Counted from the first letter of the stretch, positions 8,696-18,568 are shown. The stretch is DNA of 64,000 nucleotides from an uncultured bacterium (GCA_937899715.1 CALCNX010000084.1:283222-347221); one strand, 5' to 3'. Notes: generated by a model not told the origin, from the sequence alone. A program made the numbers and translations.

Positions 8696-10315
8696 TCATC
8701 GCAAGCGCACAACCCAGCTTCCCATATAGCCAAAACGCTCTGCATCGCGTTCTGCCTCGTGCAAGGTATTATACAAACCAAACCGAACACGATACATCGT
8801 TTGCCCACGCACGACTTGCGACGTTACCATTGCGTTGACCATACCGCGCCGTTTCAGGCGTTCCACCCAGTCCTCCGCATCTGCGATGGAAGGAGTAGCA
8901 TAAACCTGAATGGCAAAAACACCGCTTATTTGCTGGGTTTGCTTACGCTCGAGTGCAGAGGCTGAAGATGCTTTTTTAGCCTTAGCAGTGGTCGCAGTTG
9001 GTGTGGTGGCTTCTTGCTTGTTTGTAGTGGTCTTTGTCGCTTGGTTGTTCGGGGGCTGTTTTGTAGATGGTGCTGTTGATGTGGTTAGTTTTGTATCGGG
9101 AATCTGTTTTGTCGTAGCTGCTACTTGTGCAGGTTTTTCTTGTGCTTGCGATGTTGCCGATGGGGTCTTTGCCGCAAGCGTCGTCGGTTTGTTTGGCGAA
9201 GATACAGGTACGGAACTGCTTTCGGTTTTTACAACAGCATTGCTATTTTGTGCTACCGTCGGCTGCGTGTTCTGGGCGTTTGCGGTCTGGCTATTCGCTG
9301 AAATTACACTAGCAGACGCAGAAGAATCACTGCTTGTATTGTTCGTATTTGCCGTATTATTCAGAAGATTTTGGTTCTCGTTATTTTGAGCGTTCTTCTC
9401 TTGCGATTTTTTTGTTAGGTCGAGAAGCGTAAGAGCAGCACTGTCTTGTATGCCAGATTCTGCGCGACCTCCGGTAAGAGTAGCCCAAAGATTCTGAGCA
9501 CCGGAACCAATCGTCGTTTTGCGCATCAGCATATACCCCGATGCGACGAGTGCAGCCAACAATATCCCTGCTAACGAAGCAGCAATGGCATTCCGCGACC
9601 GTGCATTTCGGCGCGGGGTGTTGATATTGGACTGAGCAGCTTGAGCAGCGGCTTTTGCAGCATCTTCTTTGCGCTGCTCTTCCGCACCGGGAATCGTGAT
9701 TACTTTCCGAGAGCCGTCTGTACTTGCGTTCTCGGTAATAATAGTATCCAAATGAGCATACATCGGAGGAATATACGCCTCGTGCGCCGTGGGAATTGTA
9801 CTGGTGGAAGGCTCATCAGCATACTTGTCTTGCATCAGATCTTCCACGTCGCTGCCGGCTATTGAAATGCTATTTTCAACATAAGGGTCATCGTCAAGCA
9901 CTGGCGCGGACAACGACTCACTTGCCTTGATAGGTGTTTCTGGTATATGTTCCGTCAGATTTTGTTCTTCACTCTTGTTGTGGTAGTCATCACTTTGTCG
10001 CTCCACTGGCAATTCATCGGGAATAGGAGCAACAACAGGTACAACAGCCACAATATTTTCTATGGCTTCGGGTTGTTTAGCTTTTGCTTCATCGCTTGCA
10101 TTTCCAAGTTTTTGAGGAGTAGCCTCTATGAGAGCAACCTCAGTAGGAGTAACTTCCACTGGTGCTGCCGCCATCTGTTCAGACTCCTGTTCTTTTCCGG
10201 CAGATGGAGCCTCACTGTTTCTACCAAGACCAAAAGACTCATCATCATCGCCAAAGCCGCTTCGTGCCTCGTCGCTGAGAAAATCGTGGCGTTTTATTTC
10301 GTCAAGTTCTATCAT
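8696..10315 (-). CDS. SPOR-domain membrane protein with long low-complexity linker
   Basis: 539 residues. An acidic cytoplasmic region (about 1-240) is followed by a single membrane helix (AIAASLAGILLAALVASGYMLM), then about 180 residues of Asn/Thr/Ser/Gln/Lys-rich linker, and a C-terminal SPOR domain (about 463-539; FAIQVYATPSIADAEDWVERL ... YRVRFGLYNTLHEAERDAERF). SPOR domains bind denuded glycan strands at division sites, so a septal or cell-wall role in the periplasm is the natural inference. It lies 37 bp downstream of the barrel gene, in the same likely transcript as the GH2-like and TonB genes. Confidence 0.85.
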   Translation of the reverse strand: MIELDEIKRHDFLSDEARSGFGDDDESFGLGRNSEAPSAGKEQESEQMAAAPVEVTPTEVALIEATPQKLGNASDEAKAKQPEAIENIVAVVPVVAPIPDELPVERQSDDYHNKSEEQNLTEHIPETPIKASESLSAPVLDDDPYVENSISIAGSDVEDLMQDKYADEPSTSTIPTAHEAYIPPMYAHLDTIITENASTDGSRKVITIPGAEEQRKEDAAKAAAQAAQSNINTPRRNARSRNAIAASLAGILLAALVASGYMLMRKTTIGSGAQNLWATLTGGRAESGIQDSAALTLLDLTKKSQEKNAQNNENQNLLNNTANTNNTSSDSSASASVISANSQTANAQNTQPTVAQNSNAVVKTESSSVPVSSPNKPTTLAAKTPSATSQAQEKPAQVAATTKQIPDTKLTTSTAPSTKQPPNNQATKTTTNKQEATTPTATTAKAKKASSASALERKQTQQISGVFAIQVYATPSIADAEDWVERLKRRGMVNAMVTSQVVRGQTMYRVRFGLYNTLHEAERDAERFGYMGSWVVRLR

Positions 10316-10352
10316 AACCGCTTGAAATTCTTTGGGAGGAAAAAGGCTATCA

Positions 10353-12047
10353 TTAAAACGTCATCACAAACCCTGCTGCAATAAATATGCCACGCTCTTT
10401 GTAGCCTTGCCAAACAAAAATGGGCTGGTTCAAAAGATTTGTAGCACAAGCATAAACACTGATGCTTGGCGTGATTAGGTATTCAGCCCGAAGGCGGAAA
10501 TCAAAATAGGCGGGGAGGTTCTTTCCTGCGCCCGGTGACCGCTCAGCAACATAGATACCTTCCACAATAGAATGAAACTGCGGCAGCCATTGACGACGAT
10601 ACTGCAAGGAAGCCTCCAATGGTGAAAGATAGGGTACAGCAAGGTTCAATAAGGAGGAATTCACCAAGCCAGCCGCACCAAAACGAGCATTGATGAAGGC
10701 TGTGAGATGATCCTGGGAAGAAACTCGCCCATCAAATTCGGCAATCAATCTAAAAATACTGGTTTGCAGAAAATTTGGAGTAAATTCACCATTGGGGAGA
10801 GGGATTCCATAGACCATTGCAAAATCCCGATTTTCAACCCCAGCGCCAATGGTACAATTGATATATTGCGATGGATGGACACGTATAGAAGCGGCAATAT
10901 CATAGCTAACCCTTTCAAATAAATACTCAGCCAAAGGCGAACTTGCCGTATATGGATTTTGACCAAGCGCCCGCAGAAAGCTATTTGCACGGATACCCGT
11001 AAAACCTGATAATTCCAGCGTCAGCAGACTATTTACCGAAAACACCGCCTTCAGACTTACCGATGGGCGTATCGGGGTCTGCGATTCGGCTGAGGCAATG
11101 TGAGCGCCTATTTCAGCTGCAAAAGAAAACTTAGATGTACTGTACTCGGCAAGAATACTTGGTGCGAGCAAATATCTATTTGCGAAAGGGCGATTTTGTG
11201 CCCCCTGTACTTGTACACCCGCCTTACCACCTAGTAAAAAACCACGGCCAAGTGCCGTTTTTACGGCAAGATGTGCATTGACAAGCGTGTTTGTATGTAC
11301 CCCGCCCAAAAGCACACTTTCAGCTGATGCCCCCATGTCATAATGCCAATTCTCAAAACTGCCGACGGTCTGCACACCCGCTTCAATGTCCAGTGTGCTA
11401 CGCTCAGGAGCAGATTCAGGAAAAGCAGTGCTATCAGCTCCGAAGAATTTATAATTAGAGTTTTTTATCTTGAGATATGTGTCGGTACGGCTACCACCAA
11501 AAAAGAAGAATTTTTCCGGTGCAAGATAGCCGGATGCTATATCCAAATGAACATTGGTAAAATCAGTATTGCGCTGGTATCCGCCGGAGTGCAAAATTCC
11601 GCCTGTGGCATTGAGATCAAAATTACCCAGAACAGTTCGGTAACCCGCTTCCACACTTGGCGTGAGGTACAGACCAAATTCTCCTTGCAGAAAACCATTT
11701 TTGCCTTGCTGAGGAAGTAATGTGCGGCTAATGGGGGAGGCTGGCAGTAGCGTAAAGGACTGCTTATCCAGAGGGTTGAATCGGCTTACTTGCTGCTGCG
11801 TAAGTTTGGCAACAGGCTTGGGAGTTTGTTTTGCACCGCCTGGTACATCAAGCGATTCCACGCCTGTTATCACAAACTCCGGCAACTCCAACGGCTGCTC
11901 TGCTTTACTTTTTTCCGTTTTATTTTTTTCTGTTTTTTCCGGCACTGTTGTTTGTGCTTGGGTACGCCCGAAAAGCAGTGTTGCGCTTACCACGAGAGCA
12001 AGCGCAACAGTACGAAAACGAAGATAATTTGCGAGAGCGAGAACCAT
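10353..12047 (-). CDS. Outer-membrane beta-barrel protein, TonB-receptor-like but without a plug
   Basis: 564 residues. A signal peptide (ALALVVSATLLFGRTQAQ) leads into a Lys/Glu-rich stretch and a short TonB-box-like segment (ELPEFVITGVESLDVPGG). The rest alternates amphipathic strands with aromatic girdles, ending in LYLTP/ITPSISVYACATNLLNQP and a terminal ...AAGFVMTF, the C-terminal Phe typical of outer-membrane barrels. A normal receptor plug (about 120 residues) is missing: the barrel starts about 100 residues in. It begins 11 bp after the GH2-like gene stop and is followed by the SPOR and TonB genes, suggesting a trans-envelope assembly. Substrate unknown. Confidence 0.75.
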   Translation of the reverse strand: MVLALANYLRFRTVALALVVSATLLFGRTQAQTTVPEKTEKNKTEKSKAEQPLELPEFVITGVESLDVPGGAKQTPKPVAKLTQQQVSRFNPLDKQSFTLLPASPISRTLLPQQGKNGFLQGEFGLYLTPSVEAGYRTVLGNFDLNATGGILHSGGYQRNTDFTNVHLDIASGYLAPEKFFFFGGSRTDTYLKIKNSNYKFFGADSTAFPESAPERSTLDIEAGVQTVGSFENWHYDMGASAESVLLGGVHTNTLVNAHLAVKTALGRGFLLGGKAGVQVQGAQNRPFANRYLLAPSILAEYSTSKFSFAAEIGAHIASAESQTPIRPSVSLKAVFSVNSLLTLELSGFTGIRANSFLRALGQNPYTASSPLAEYLFERVSYDIAASIRVHPSQYINCTIGAGVENRDFAMVYGIPLPNGEFTPNFLQTSIFRLIAEFDGRVSSQDHLTAFINARFGAAGLVNSSLLNLAVPYLSPLEASLQYRRQWLPQFHSIVEGIYVAERSPGAGKNLPAYFDFRLRAEYLITPSISVYACATNLLNQPIFVWQGYKERGIFIAAGFVMTF

Positions 12048-12058
12048 GCGGACAGTAA

Positions 12059-14713
12059 TTATTGGTACAGAACCGAAAAGAAATAATTAGCAAAAGCAAT
12101 GGTGGAGTAGCGTGAGTCGTAATAAAACAGCACAGCACCCAACACCAGACCAATAAGAAGCAAACCGATGATATACACACGCGAAGCACGGACATCGTAA
12201 ATAATAGCAGTTCCACGCAACATTCGATAAATACACCACAGAATAATGCCCAAAATCAGCAGCAAGGAAATCAAGGTGTAAGTATCGGTCGTGAAAATAC
12301 GATATAACCCAGCAGTCATCACGAGCAAAAACCCGATTGGCAAAAATGCCCATGTACTAATAACAAAAGCATCACCAATAAAAATTCGGGATTTCACAAA
12401 AAATGAGCAGGCGCGAATAAAAAGCGTCAGGAAGCCAATGATAAAGAGAAAAATGCCCGTTGCCACTAGACACGATGCCCACGGCTGCCAGATAATCGTG
12501 TTGATAAATTCTTTCAGCGTATTAGAAGGAATTAAATGTGTCAAGACATAATCAAGCAAATAACTGAAGCGCAAGAAGTAGAGCAGCGATGCAACAATTA
12601 AGCCAAGCGTAGCTGACAGAACAATTGCAAGCGAGAACGTCCCTGCATTCGAGAGAATGCGTTGGTCTCGTATATCGGCATAGAAATTATAGGGTCGTAG
12701 AAGTGCTCTGAGTACATCTTCTCGGAAGCGTCGTGATGTATTGATCAGCACAAAAAATAACACTATAAATGAGATGCTGATAATAGTGAAAAGAGCGGGT
12801 ATCTCCGCCTTGTAGTTTCCTGTTTCCAGTACAGGTTCTTTCTCGTCATTGAAAAGCGCCTTTACCATTTGATGAGGCAATCGCAAATCGCGTGTGCGAG
12901 ATACCAAGCCACTCGTGGCAATATACTGTTCTGCATTATTGGTTATCAGAATAGGGCGCTCGGTCAGATAGTCATTGAATGAGTTGATAATGACATTATC
13001 ACAAATTTTATATTCCTGTAAAATACGGAACCTCTGACGAATGTAACGAGCCTGTGCTTCCACCGAAAGCGGATCGGAATAGCCTTTGTGGTTATCGGGT
13101 TGGATGAATTTACCGAAACTAAATACCGTCATTTTTTTCTGACTGAGTGTCTGAAGTCGCTCAGCTTCCGTCCGAAAATCCTGTATGTCTTCGTTGTGCA
13201 TAGCAAAAACGATGAAGTCTAGCCCATCAACATCAAGGCTATGTGTCCTGCCATGAACCGTTTTATACAATAACTTTGCCGAAGCATTTCGCGTAATTTC
13301 TCGAATCTTTTGCGAAAATAGGATCTGCTCTGATTTTCCTTCAGCGACCTCTTCGCTTATACCAAAAGCAAAAATAGAAGGGATGTTTTCGTAGGCGGTA
13401 ATGTAATCTTTCAAAATTGTTTGGGCAGTAACTATATAATTATCTTTACCCAAAACAGATACAGGTACACCACGAACGGGCAGATCAGTCATAATCAAAA
13501 GACCATACTTATCACACAGATGCGCTAAGTACGGGTGTGGAGCACTAAAACGCATTCGGATAACATTTGCACCTAAGGTTTTGAGTGCGATAACATCTCG
13601 CTCGTATTCTGCCATGTTTATGGTTGCGCCACCGACATTACTATCTTCAATGTAGTCAACAGCTTTAATATTCATCGGCTGCCCATTAACCATAAGCACT
13701 GTTTTATCATTCACTTGTTCGGTCTGGATTTTGTACAATCCCATCGTAGTAGTGTAATCGTCAAGAATCTCACTATTACGACGTATATGGACGACAAGGG
13801 TGTAGAGGTTGGGCGATAGTGGAGACCATAATTTCGGAGAGATTACCGAAAGGTTCATTTTTACCTGTGCATTACGGTTGGCGCTAATCTCTACCATTGA
13901 GGGTGTTCCACGAGCCACTACAATATTTGTATCCTCCAGCGAGCGCAGTTCAGCAATAACTTCTACCGTCGTTTTTTGCAGCGTAACAATCTGCGTCGGC
14001 TTAGTCGAGTCGGCTTGTATGGTTTGATAAAGATTACCCGATACTAGAGAAGTTGTAATCTGGATACTGGCACTATTAAAATCATTGGCTACTGTCGTCT
14101 TCGTATCAACATTGCTCAGAAAAACACTCGGCATTCCTACTAAGAAAAGTTCCCTAATAATGCCTCCGAAAACTTTTGCATCGTGAGGAGTTGCACGCAA
14201 AGGAATAGTGCTCGAGGCATCTAATCGGTTATTGACTACCACTTCAAGAGTATTATTTCCGCTGACCAAATAAGAATCGGGAATCCGAACACCAAAGGGG
14301 AAACCACCACCAACATGACTTTGGAGATATTGTCCATTGACGTAAATTTCCATTCGGTAGTTGCAGCCCAATGAATAAAGCTGCCATTCATATTTTTTGA
14401 TGAGTGTTTCATCTATAACAAACGTTCTTCGGTAGCGAAATTCATCGGTTGAAACCTCGGAATAGGGCAATGTAACACGCTGCCAATCAGGTTCGCTCAG
14501 CGAGGCACGCTGCCACTCTCCAGCAAGCGGGACGATAAGACGCTGATTAGAATGGGTCATCAGTTTGACTTGTTCGGGTGTTAGCAGCGTGTAACGTCCG
14601 GCTTGTGCAAGGGCACGTGAGGTAAAAGCAAATTGTGCGGAACCAATACTGGCAGCAAACAATCCTGCAAGGATAAAACGAACAAGTCGTTGAGAAAGAA
14701 GCGATACAGTCAT
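12059..14713 (-). CDS. Membrane-anchored glycoside hydrolase family 2-like protein, probably inactive
   Basis: 884 residues. A signal peptide (about 1-37) is followed by a GH2 sugar-binding jelly roll (FRYRRTFVID ... MEIYVNGQYLQSHVGGGFPF ... NTLEVVVNNR), an immunoglobulin-like domain, and a TIM-barrel segment (GANVIRMRFSAPHPYLAHLCDKYGL). The usual acid/base NE pair reads GISEEV (about residues 450-455), so Glu is kept but Asn is lost. The nucleophile strand, normally SEYG or EFG, reads VFSFGKF (about 528-534) with no Glu. From about 638 to the end are roughly six membrane helices resembling a Yip1-type domain. A secreted sugar-binding module fixed in the inner membrane is the likely arrangement. 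First gene of the barrel-SPOR-TonB group. Confidence 0.78.
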   Translation of the reverse strand: MTVSLLSQRLVRFILAGLFAASIGSAQFAFTSRALAQAGRYTLLTPEQVKLMTHSNQRLIVPLAGEWQRASLSEPDWQRVTLPYSEVSTDEFRYRRTFVIDETLIKKYEWQLYSLGCNYRMEIYVNGQYLQSHVGGGFPFGVRIPDSYLVSGNNTLEVVVNNRLDASSTIPLRATPHDAKVFGGIIRELFLVGMPSVFLSNVDTKTTVANDFNSASIQITTSLVSGNLYQTIQADSTKPTQIVTLQKTTVEVIAELRSLEDTNIVVARGTPSMVEISANRNAQVKMNLSVISPKLWSPLSPNLYTLVVHIRRNSEILDDYTTTMGLYKIQTEQVNDKTVLMVNGQPMNIKAVDYIEDSNVGGATINMAEYERDVIALKTLGANVIRMRFSAPHPYLAHLCDKYGLLIMTDLPVRGVPVSVLGKDNYIVTAQTILKDYITAYENIPSIFAFGISEEVAEGKSEQILFSQKIREITRNASAKLLYKTVHGRTHSLDVDGLDFIVFAMHNEDIQDFRTEAERLQTLSQKKMTVFSFGKFIQPDNHKGYSDPLSVEAQARYIRQRFRILQEYKICDNVIINSFNDYLTERPILITNNAEQYIATSGLVSRTRDLRLPHQMVKALFNDEKEPVLETGNYKAEIPALFTIISISFIVLFFVLINTSRRFREDVLRALLRPYNFYADIRDQRILSNAGTFSLAIVLSATLGLIVASLLYFLRFSYLLDYVLTHLIPSNTLKEFINTIIWQPWASCLVATGIFLFIIGFLTLFIRACSFFVKSRIFIGDAFVISTWAFLPIGFLLVMTAGLYRIFTTDTYTLISLLLILGIILWCIYRMLRGTAIIYDVRASRVYIIGLLLIGLVLGAVLFYYDSRYSTIAFANYFFSVLYQ

Positions 14714-14824
14714 AGTTACTAGAAGTTTTAATTACTGTGCTGTTGGAAAAATATTGTCCAAAGTAATGCGGAAAAGCAATGCAAAGATACTGTGCATCCA
14801 AGCATTTTCAAACGGCGAATTTTG

Positions 14825-15379
14825 TTACAACACTATTAGTGAAGTCTTCGGAACAATCTTTTGATATAGCCGGAACACTAACCATCCTATGAAAGTCCCC
14901 CACAATGCGCCTCCCAGAATATCAAGCGGATAATGAACACCACAATACACCCGCGAAAATGATACGATAACTGCCCATAGAAATAATATCCTGCCCCATT
15001 GTTTATAGCATAGTGCCGACACGATTGCCCCAACAAAATTATTAGTGGCATGACCGGAAGGAAAAGATTTACCCGTACCGCAAGGCACGAGCAACCGAAT
15101 ATCCGTAAAACTATGACAGGGACGTGGACGTAAAAATAAATCTTTCCACAGTGTTACACTTTGGTCGGCAATGATAATAGCTACTATCACCAGCAAAACA
15201 AACACTTGGTCGCGCACCGTACCACGCCATATCACACCTACTATGTATGCCAACAGAACGGGTACAACATATGTATTGGATGTAATAATCGGCATGATGC
15301 TATCAAAGAACGAATTCGCCAGAGTGATATTTCCGAAGCGAAAAAGCCAAACGTCAAGGCTCTGCAATCCTTCAAGCAT
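14825..15379 (-). CDS. PAP2-family membrane phosphatase
   Basis: 184 residues from the ATG at 15379; a TTG nine bases upstream is possible. Several membrane helices carry the three PAP2 motifs: K-x6-RP (KDLFLRPRP), PSGH (GKSFPSGHATNN) and SR-x5-H-x3-D (SRVYCGVHYPLD). The family dephosphorylates lipid phosphates such as undecaprenyl pyrophosphate or phosphatidic acid at the membrane, with the active site usually facing the periplasm. It is 111 bp upstream of the GH2-like gene on the same strand. A role in lipid-carrier recycling is plausible but not proven. Confidence 0.93.
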   Translation of the reverse strand: MLEGLQSLDVWLFRFGNITLANSFFDSIMPIITSNTYVVPVLLAYIVGVIWRGTVRDQVFVLLVIVAIIIADQSVTLWKDLFLRPRPCHSFTDIRLLVPCGTGKSFPSGHATNNFVGAIVSALCYKQWGRILFLWAVIVSFSRVYCGVHYPLDILGGALWGTFIGWLVFRLYQKIVPKTSLIVL

Positions 15380-15500
15380 GGTGGGCAAAAAATGGTTCGT
15401 AGCGAGATTGTTTCAAAAGAACGTTTCAAAGATACCACGAAAACCGCTAAATTGATGGGAAAATTGTACTGTTTCTTTACACTCTGCGGCAGCAACGTCT

Positions 15501-17117
15501 ATGTTACAAATTTCCTTTCGCTTGCGTCTTACGCTCTGGTACACAGTCGTCGTGGCTTTGCCGCTTGGTATGGTGATTTTGCTTGCCTACATCACCGTCC
15601 AGCGTGAACTAAATGACAATCTCGATTCCTCGCTTCAGCGCGTTGCTGAGTCTCTGGATTTCATTATACGCAAAAAACAAAGCGAGACCCAGCAACCGCT
15701 TCTGCCCGCTCAATCCGAGCGCTACGGCTTAGAAACACCGCGCCGCAATAAAGAAAAATTGAAGAAAGTTGACTATTTCGAGTTCTTCCGCGCTGAGGAG
15801 CGCCGCCGCTTTGTAGGACCCGTTCTGCCGCCAAAGGACACTTCCGCACAACGCGAGCAGCAAGCCGATGTCGTCTGGTCTGCGGTCTATGAGCATATCT
15901 TGCTGAATCCGAAAAATTATTTTATTCAGGTGGCAGACACTTCAGGAACGATTGTCTGGCGTTCGGAGAATCTTCAGCAACATAAATGGCAGCTTCCTTT
16001 GCCATTGCTTGGAATGTTACCCGGCGACACATTTCCTTTTCGCTATACTATTCCAACGTTTCCGCTTGGCAAACAGCGTTTGCGGGTGTTTGTCTATCAC
16101 ACGAGTTCTGTACAAATGTCGGTTGGTTATCCTGTGGACGAAATTGAAGTGACGCTCAACGACCTTTTTTCTTCGCTGCTGGTGGCTGCGCCAGTCGTGC
16201 TGTTTCTGGCAATGATTAGCGGTTGGTTTCTGGCAAAATACTTCGTGCAACCGGTGGAAGAAATTACGCGCCTTGCTGACGACATCACCGAACACAATCT
16301 CAGCCAGCGTTTGCCCGTGCGCCGTGTCAACGACGAAATTTCACGGCTGACCCGAACATTAAACGCCATGATTGGTCGGCTTGAGCGCTCCTTCGCGCAA
16401 ATACGCCAGTTCACCGGCGATGCCTCGCACGAACTGCGAACACCCTTGGCAATACTGATGGGCGAACTGGAAACGGCGCTGCACTCTAAACGAACAGCTC
16501 ATGAATACCAAGAAATAATTGCCAGTGCCATTGAGGAAGTAAGCCGTTTGTCGCAAGTAGTAAAAAACCTTCTTGAACTCTCCCGTGCCGACGCAGGTCA
16601 AGTACCGCTTGACCTCAAAGAATTTAATCTTAGTGCATTATTGGAGGATATGGTAGAAGACGCGATGATTCTTGCTGAAGAAAAAAACACCATCGTACGC
16701 TCCACGATTGAGCCGCGCATTATGCTTGTCGGCGACAAAGTACGTCTGCATCAAGCATTACTGAACATCGTTGATAATGCAGTGAAATATACTCCAAGCG
16801 GTGGAAATATCACGATTGCTCTGCGTATACAAGACCACGAAGCGCTCGTTTCAGTGACCGATAGCGGTTTCGGAATACCGGAAGAAGATATTCCTTATAT
16901 CTTTGACCGCTTTTATCGTGTTGACAAATCACGCTCGGCAGAAATTAGCGGGCACGGGCTGGGCTTGTCTATCGTGCGGTGGGTGGTCGAAGCACATCGG
17001 GGAAGAATAAAAGTAACCAGCACCGTCGGAAAAGGAACTATCTTTTTTCTTTGGCTACCGCTTGAGAACCCTGATATGAAACCTGTGGATACAAATCAAG
17101 CATTGCAACAGGTCTAA
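15501..17117 (+). CDS. Sensor histidine kinase (CusS/HAMP type), orphan
   Basis: 538 residues. Membrane helices at about 10-32 and 225-247 bracket a roughly 190-residue periplasmic sensor. A HAMP linker (PVEEITRLADDI) precedes HisKA with the phosphorylated H310 in DASHELRTPL. The HATPase_c domain shows the N box (NIVDNAVKYTP), the G1 box (DSGFGIPEED), an F box (YIFDRFYRVD) and the G2 box (GHGLGLSIV). A response regulator is expected as a partner but none is adjacent; the only one in the window (43.5 kb) is NarL type. The gene diverges from the PAP2 gene. The signal cannot be deduced. Confidence 0.95.
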   Translation: MLQISFRLRLTLWYTVVVALPLGMVILLAYITVQRELNDNLDSSLQRVAESLDFIIRKKQSETQQPLLPAQSERYGLETPRRNKEKLKKVDYFEFFRAEERRRFVGPVLPPKDTSAQREQQADVVWSAVYEHILLNPKNYFIQVADTSGTIVWRSENLQQHKWQLPLPLLGMLPGDTFPFRYTIPTFPLGKQRLRVFVYHTSSVQMSVGYPVDEIEVTLNDLFSSLLVAAPVVLFLAMISGWFLAKYFVQPVEEITRLADDITEHNLSQRLPVRRVNDEISRLTRTLNAMIGRLERSFAQIRQFTGDASHELRTPLAILMGELETALHSKRTAHEYQEIIASAIEEVSRLSQVVKNLLELSRADAGQVPLDLKEFNLSALLEDMVEDAMILAEEKNTIVRSTIEPRIMLVGDKVRLHQALLNIVDNAVKYTPSGGNITIALRIQDHEALVSVTDSGFGIPEEDIPYIFDRFYRVDKSRSAEISGHGLGLSIVRWVVEAHRGRIKVTSTVGKGTIFFLWLPLENPDMKPVDTNQALQQV

Positions 17118-17120
17118 TTT

Positions 17121-17491
17121 CTATTTTCCAATAGGAATCGTAATGTGTCTTTCAAAATCAGCACCGTAAGTGTCTTGAGTGAGCGGTTTACCCTTTTTCC
17201 ACCACGTAATCCAAAGTTCATCGGGCGTATTATTTGTTTCTAGAGTCAGAGTCAATTCTTTGTTGGGAGCGATATACGGAGTGCTTCTTTCAACGCCTGC
17301 CTGAAAACTATAATTTGCTACCATTGCAAAACTTCTTGTAATCTTCCAATAGTAAATGTATCAGAAGAATGATTCTGTAGTATTAACTTTTTTTGCTCAA
17401 TCCTCGCGCTTAATTCAATTGGAGGTGGTTGAATCAAGTTGCAAGAATGTAAGCAAAGCATCATTAAGCAGAGAATTATTGAACTCTTCAT
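17121..17491 (-). pseudogene. Small lipoprotein gene interrupted by an apparent frameshift
   Basis: An ATG at 17491 opens a 57-codon frame whose N-terminus is a lipoprotein signal (IILCLMMLCLHSC, lipid-accepting Cys17). It ends at TAG 17318-17320. A second frame starts at ATG 17324, inside the end of the first (ATGGTAG overlap), and runs 67 residues to 17121 (VANYSFQAGVERSTPYI ... ELWITWWKKGKPL). Joined with a one-base shift near 17325-17330, they give one small lipoprotein of about 120 residues ending in a beta-rich domain, which reads more naturally than two proteins. Translational coupling of two real genes is the alternative. No family recognised. Confidence 0.55.
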
Positions 17492-17653
17492 CTGTATTAC
17501 TTACTCTAAAGTTAATGCTATGAATTATCGTTGGTAAAATACGCCCAAAACGCTAAATTATTCAAGCATTTTGTTGATTTTTCACGCCATTCTTACAGCG
17601 AACTATCCCGTCGCTTATGCGCCATTTCATAGTTCCGTTAAAAACTTTTCGTT

Positions 17654-18568
17654 ATGAAATTCTGTGTTCTCGGCACCAAAGCAGGTGGCGCACCGCTTAC
17701 CAACAAACATTCTTCCGCAACGGCGCTCATGCTTGGCTCGGAGACCATCTTGTTCGACTGCGCCGAAGGAACACAAATTCAGCTTCTTCACGCCAAAATT
17801 TCTCGTGGACACCTGAATCATATTTTTATTTCCCATCTTCATGGCGACCATATCTTGGGCTTGCCCACGCTTCTGACCACGATGGGTGCGGACAGACGAA
17901 CAGCACCACTCCACATTTACGCACCGACTGGGCTAAAAGAATATCTGGACTTAGGACTCAGGATTATGGATGCAGTGCCGACATTCGAGATAACGTACCA
18001 CGAACTGAAGCACGGCATGAAAGGCGAACTGCTCACTACAAGTAGTTTCCGCGTGACAACACAAATGCTGGAACACCGCATTGATAGCTTTGGTTTTCGG
18101 GTTGAGGAATTACCACACTCCAATATCAGCATCGAAAAAGCACGTGCTCTTGGCGTAACCGATGGCGCAATGATTGGGCGCATCAAACGAGAAGGAAGCG
18201 CTACACTTGCCAACGACGGGCGTGTTGTCCGGTTTGCCGACATTGCAGCACCACCGCACAAGTTGCGCAGCTTCGTGTATGCAGGAGACACGCGCAAATG
18301 CGCCGCTACGATTGAACTCGCCCGCCGTGCAAGCGTACTTGTGCATGAAGCCACCTTCCGCGCCGATATGAACGACAAAGCCGCCGAGCGATTCCATTCT
18401 ACCTCAGAGCAGGCAGCAGAAGTGGCGTTGGAAGCAGGGGTGGAGCGGCTTTTCCTCAGTCATATCAGCGTCCGCTATAAATCAGGTCTGCCGCTTTTGC
18501 GAGAGGCACGTAAGATTTTCCCGCAGACTTTTTTAGCAAAAGAACTCTTGATTGAAGAAATACCTTAA
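17654..18568 (+). CDS. rnz: Ribonuclease Z
   Basis: 304 residues of metallo-beta-lactamase fold. It cuts the 3' trailer from tRNA precursors in the cytoplasm, which matters here because the tRNA-Leu in this window has no encoded CCA. The zinc motif HLHGDH is at residues 61-66, preceded by ETILFDCAEGTQIQLL. Later ligands lie in MLEHRIDSFGFRV, FVYAGDTR, LVHEATF, the HSTSEQAAEVA helix and LFLSHIS. The length matches the family. It ends convergently with the YbdK gene, with a shared hairpin between. Confidence 0.96.
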   Translation: MKFCVLGTKAGGAPLTNKHSSATALMLGSETILFDCAEGTQIQLLHAKISRGHLNHIFISHLHGDHILGLPTLLTTMGADRRTAPLHIYAPTGLKEYLDLGLRIMDAVPTFEITYHELKHGMKGELLTTSSFRVTTQMLEHRIDSFGFRVEELPHSNISIEKARALGVTDGAMIGRIKREGSATLANDGRVVRFADIAAPPHKLRSFVYAGDTRKCAATIELARRASVLVHEATFRADMNDKAAERFHSTSEQAAEVALEAGVERLFLSHISVRYKSGLPLLREARKIFPQTFLAKELLIEEIP

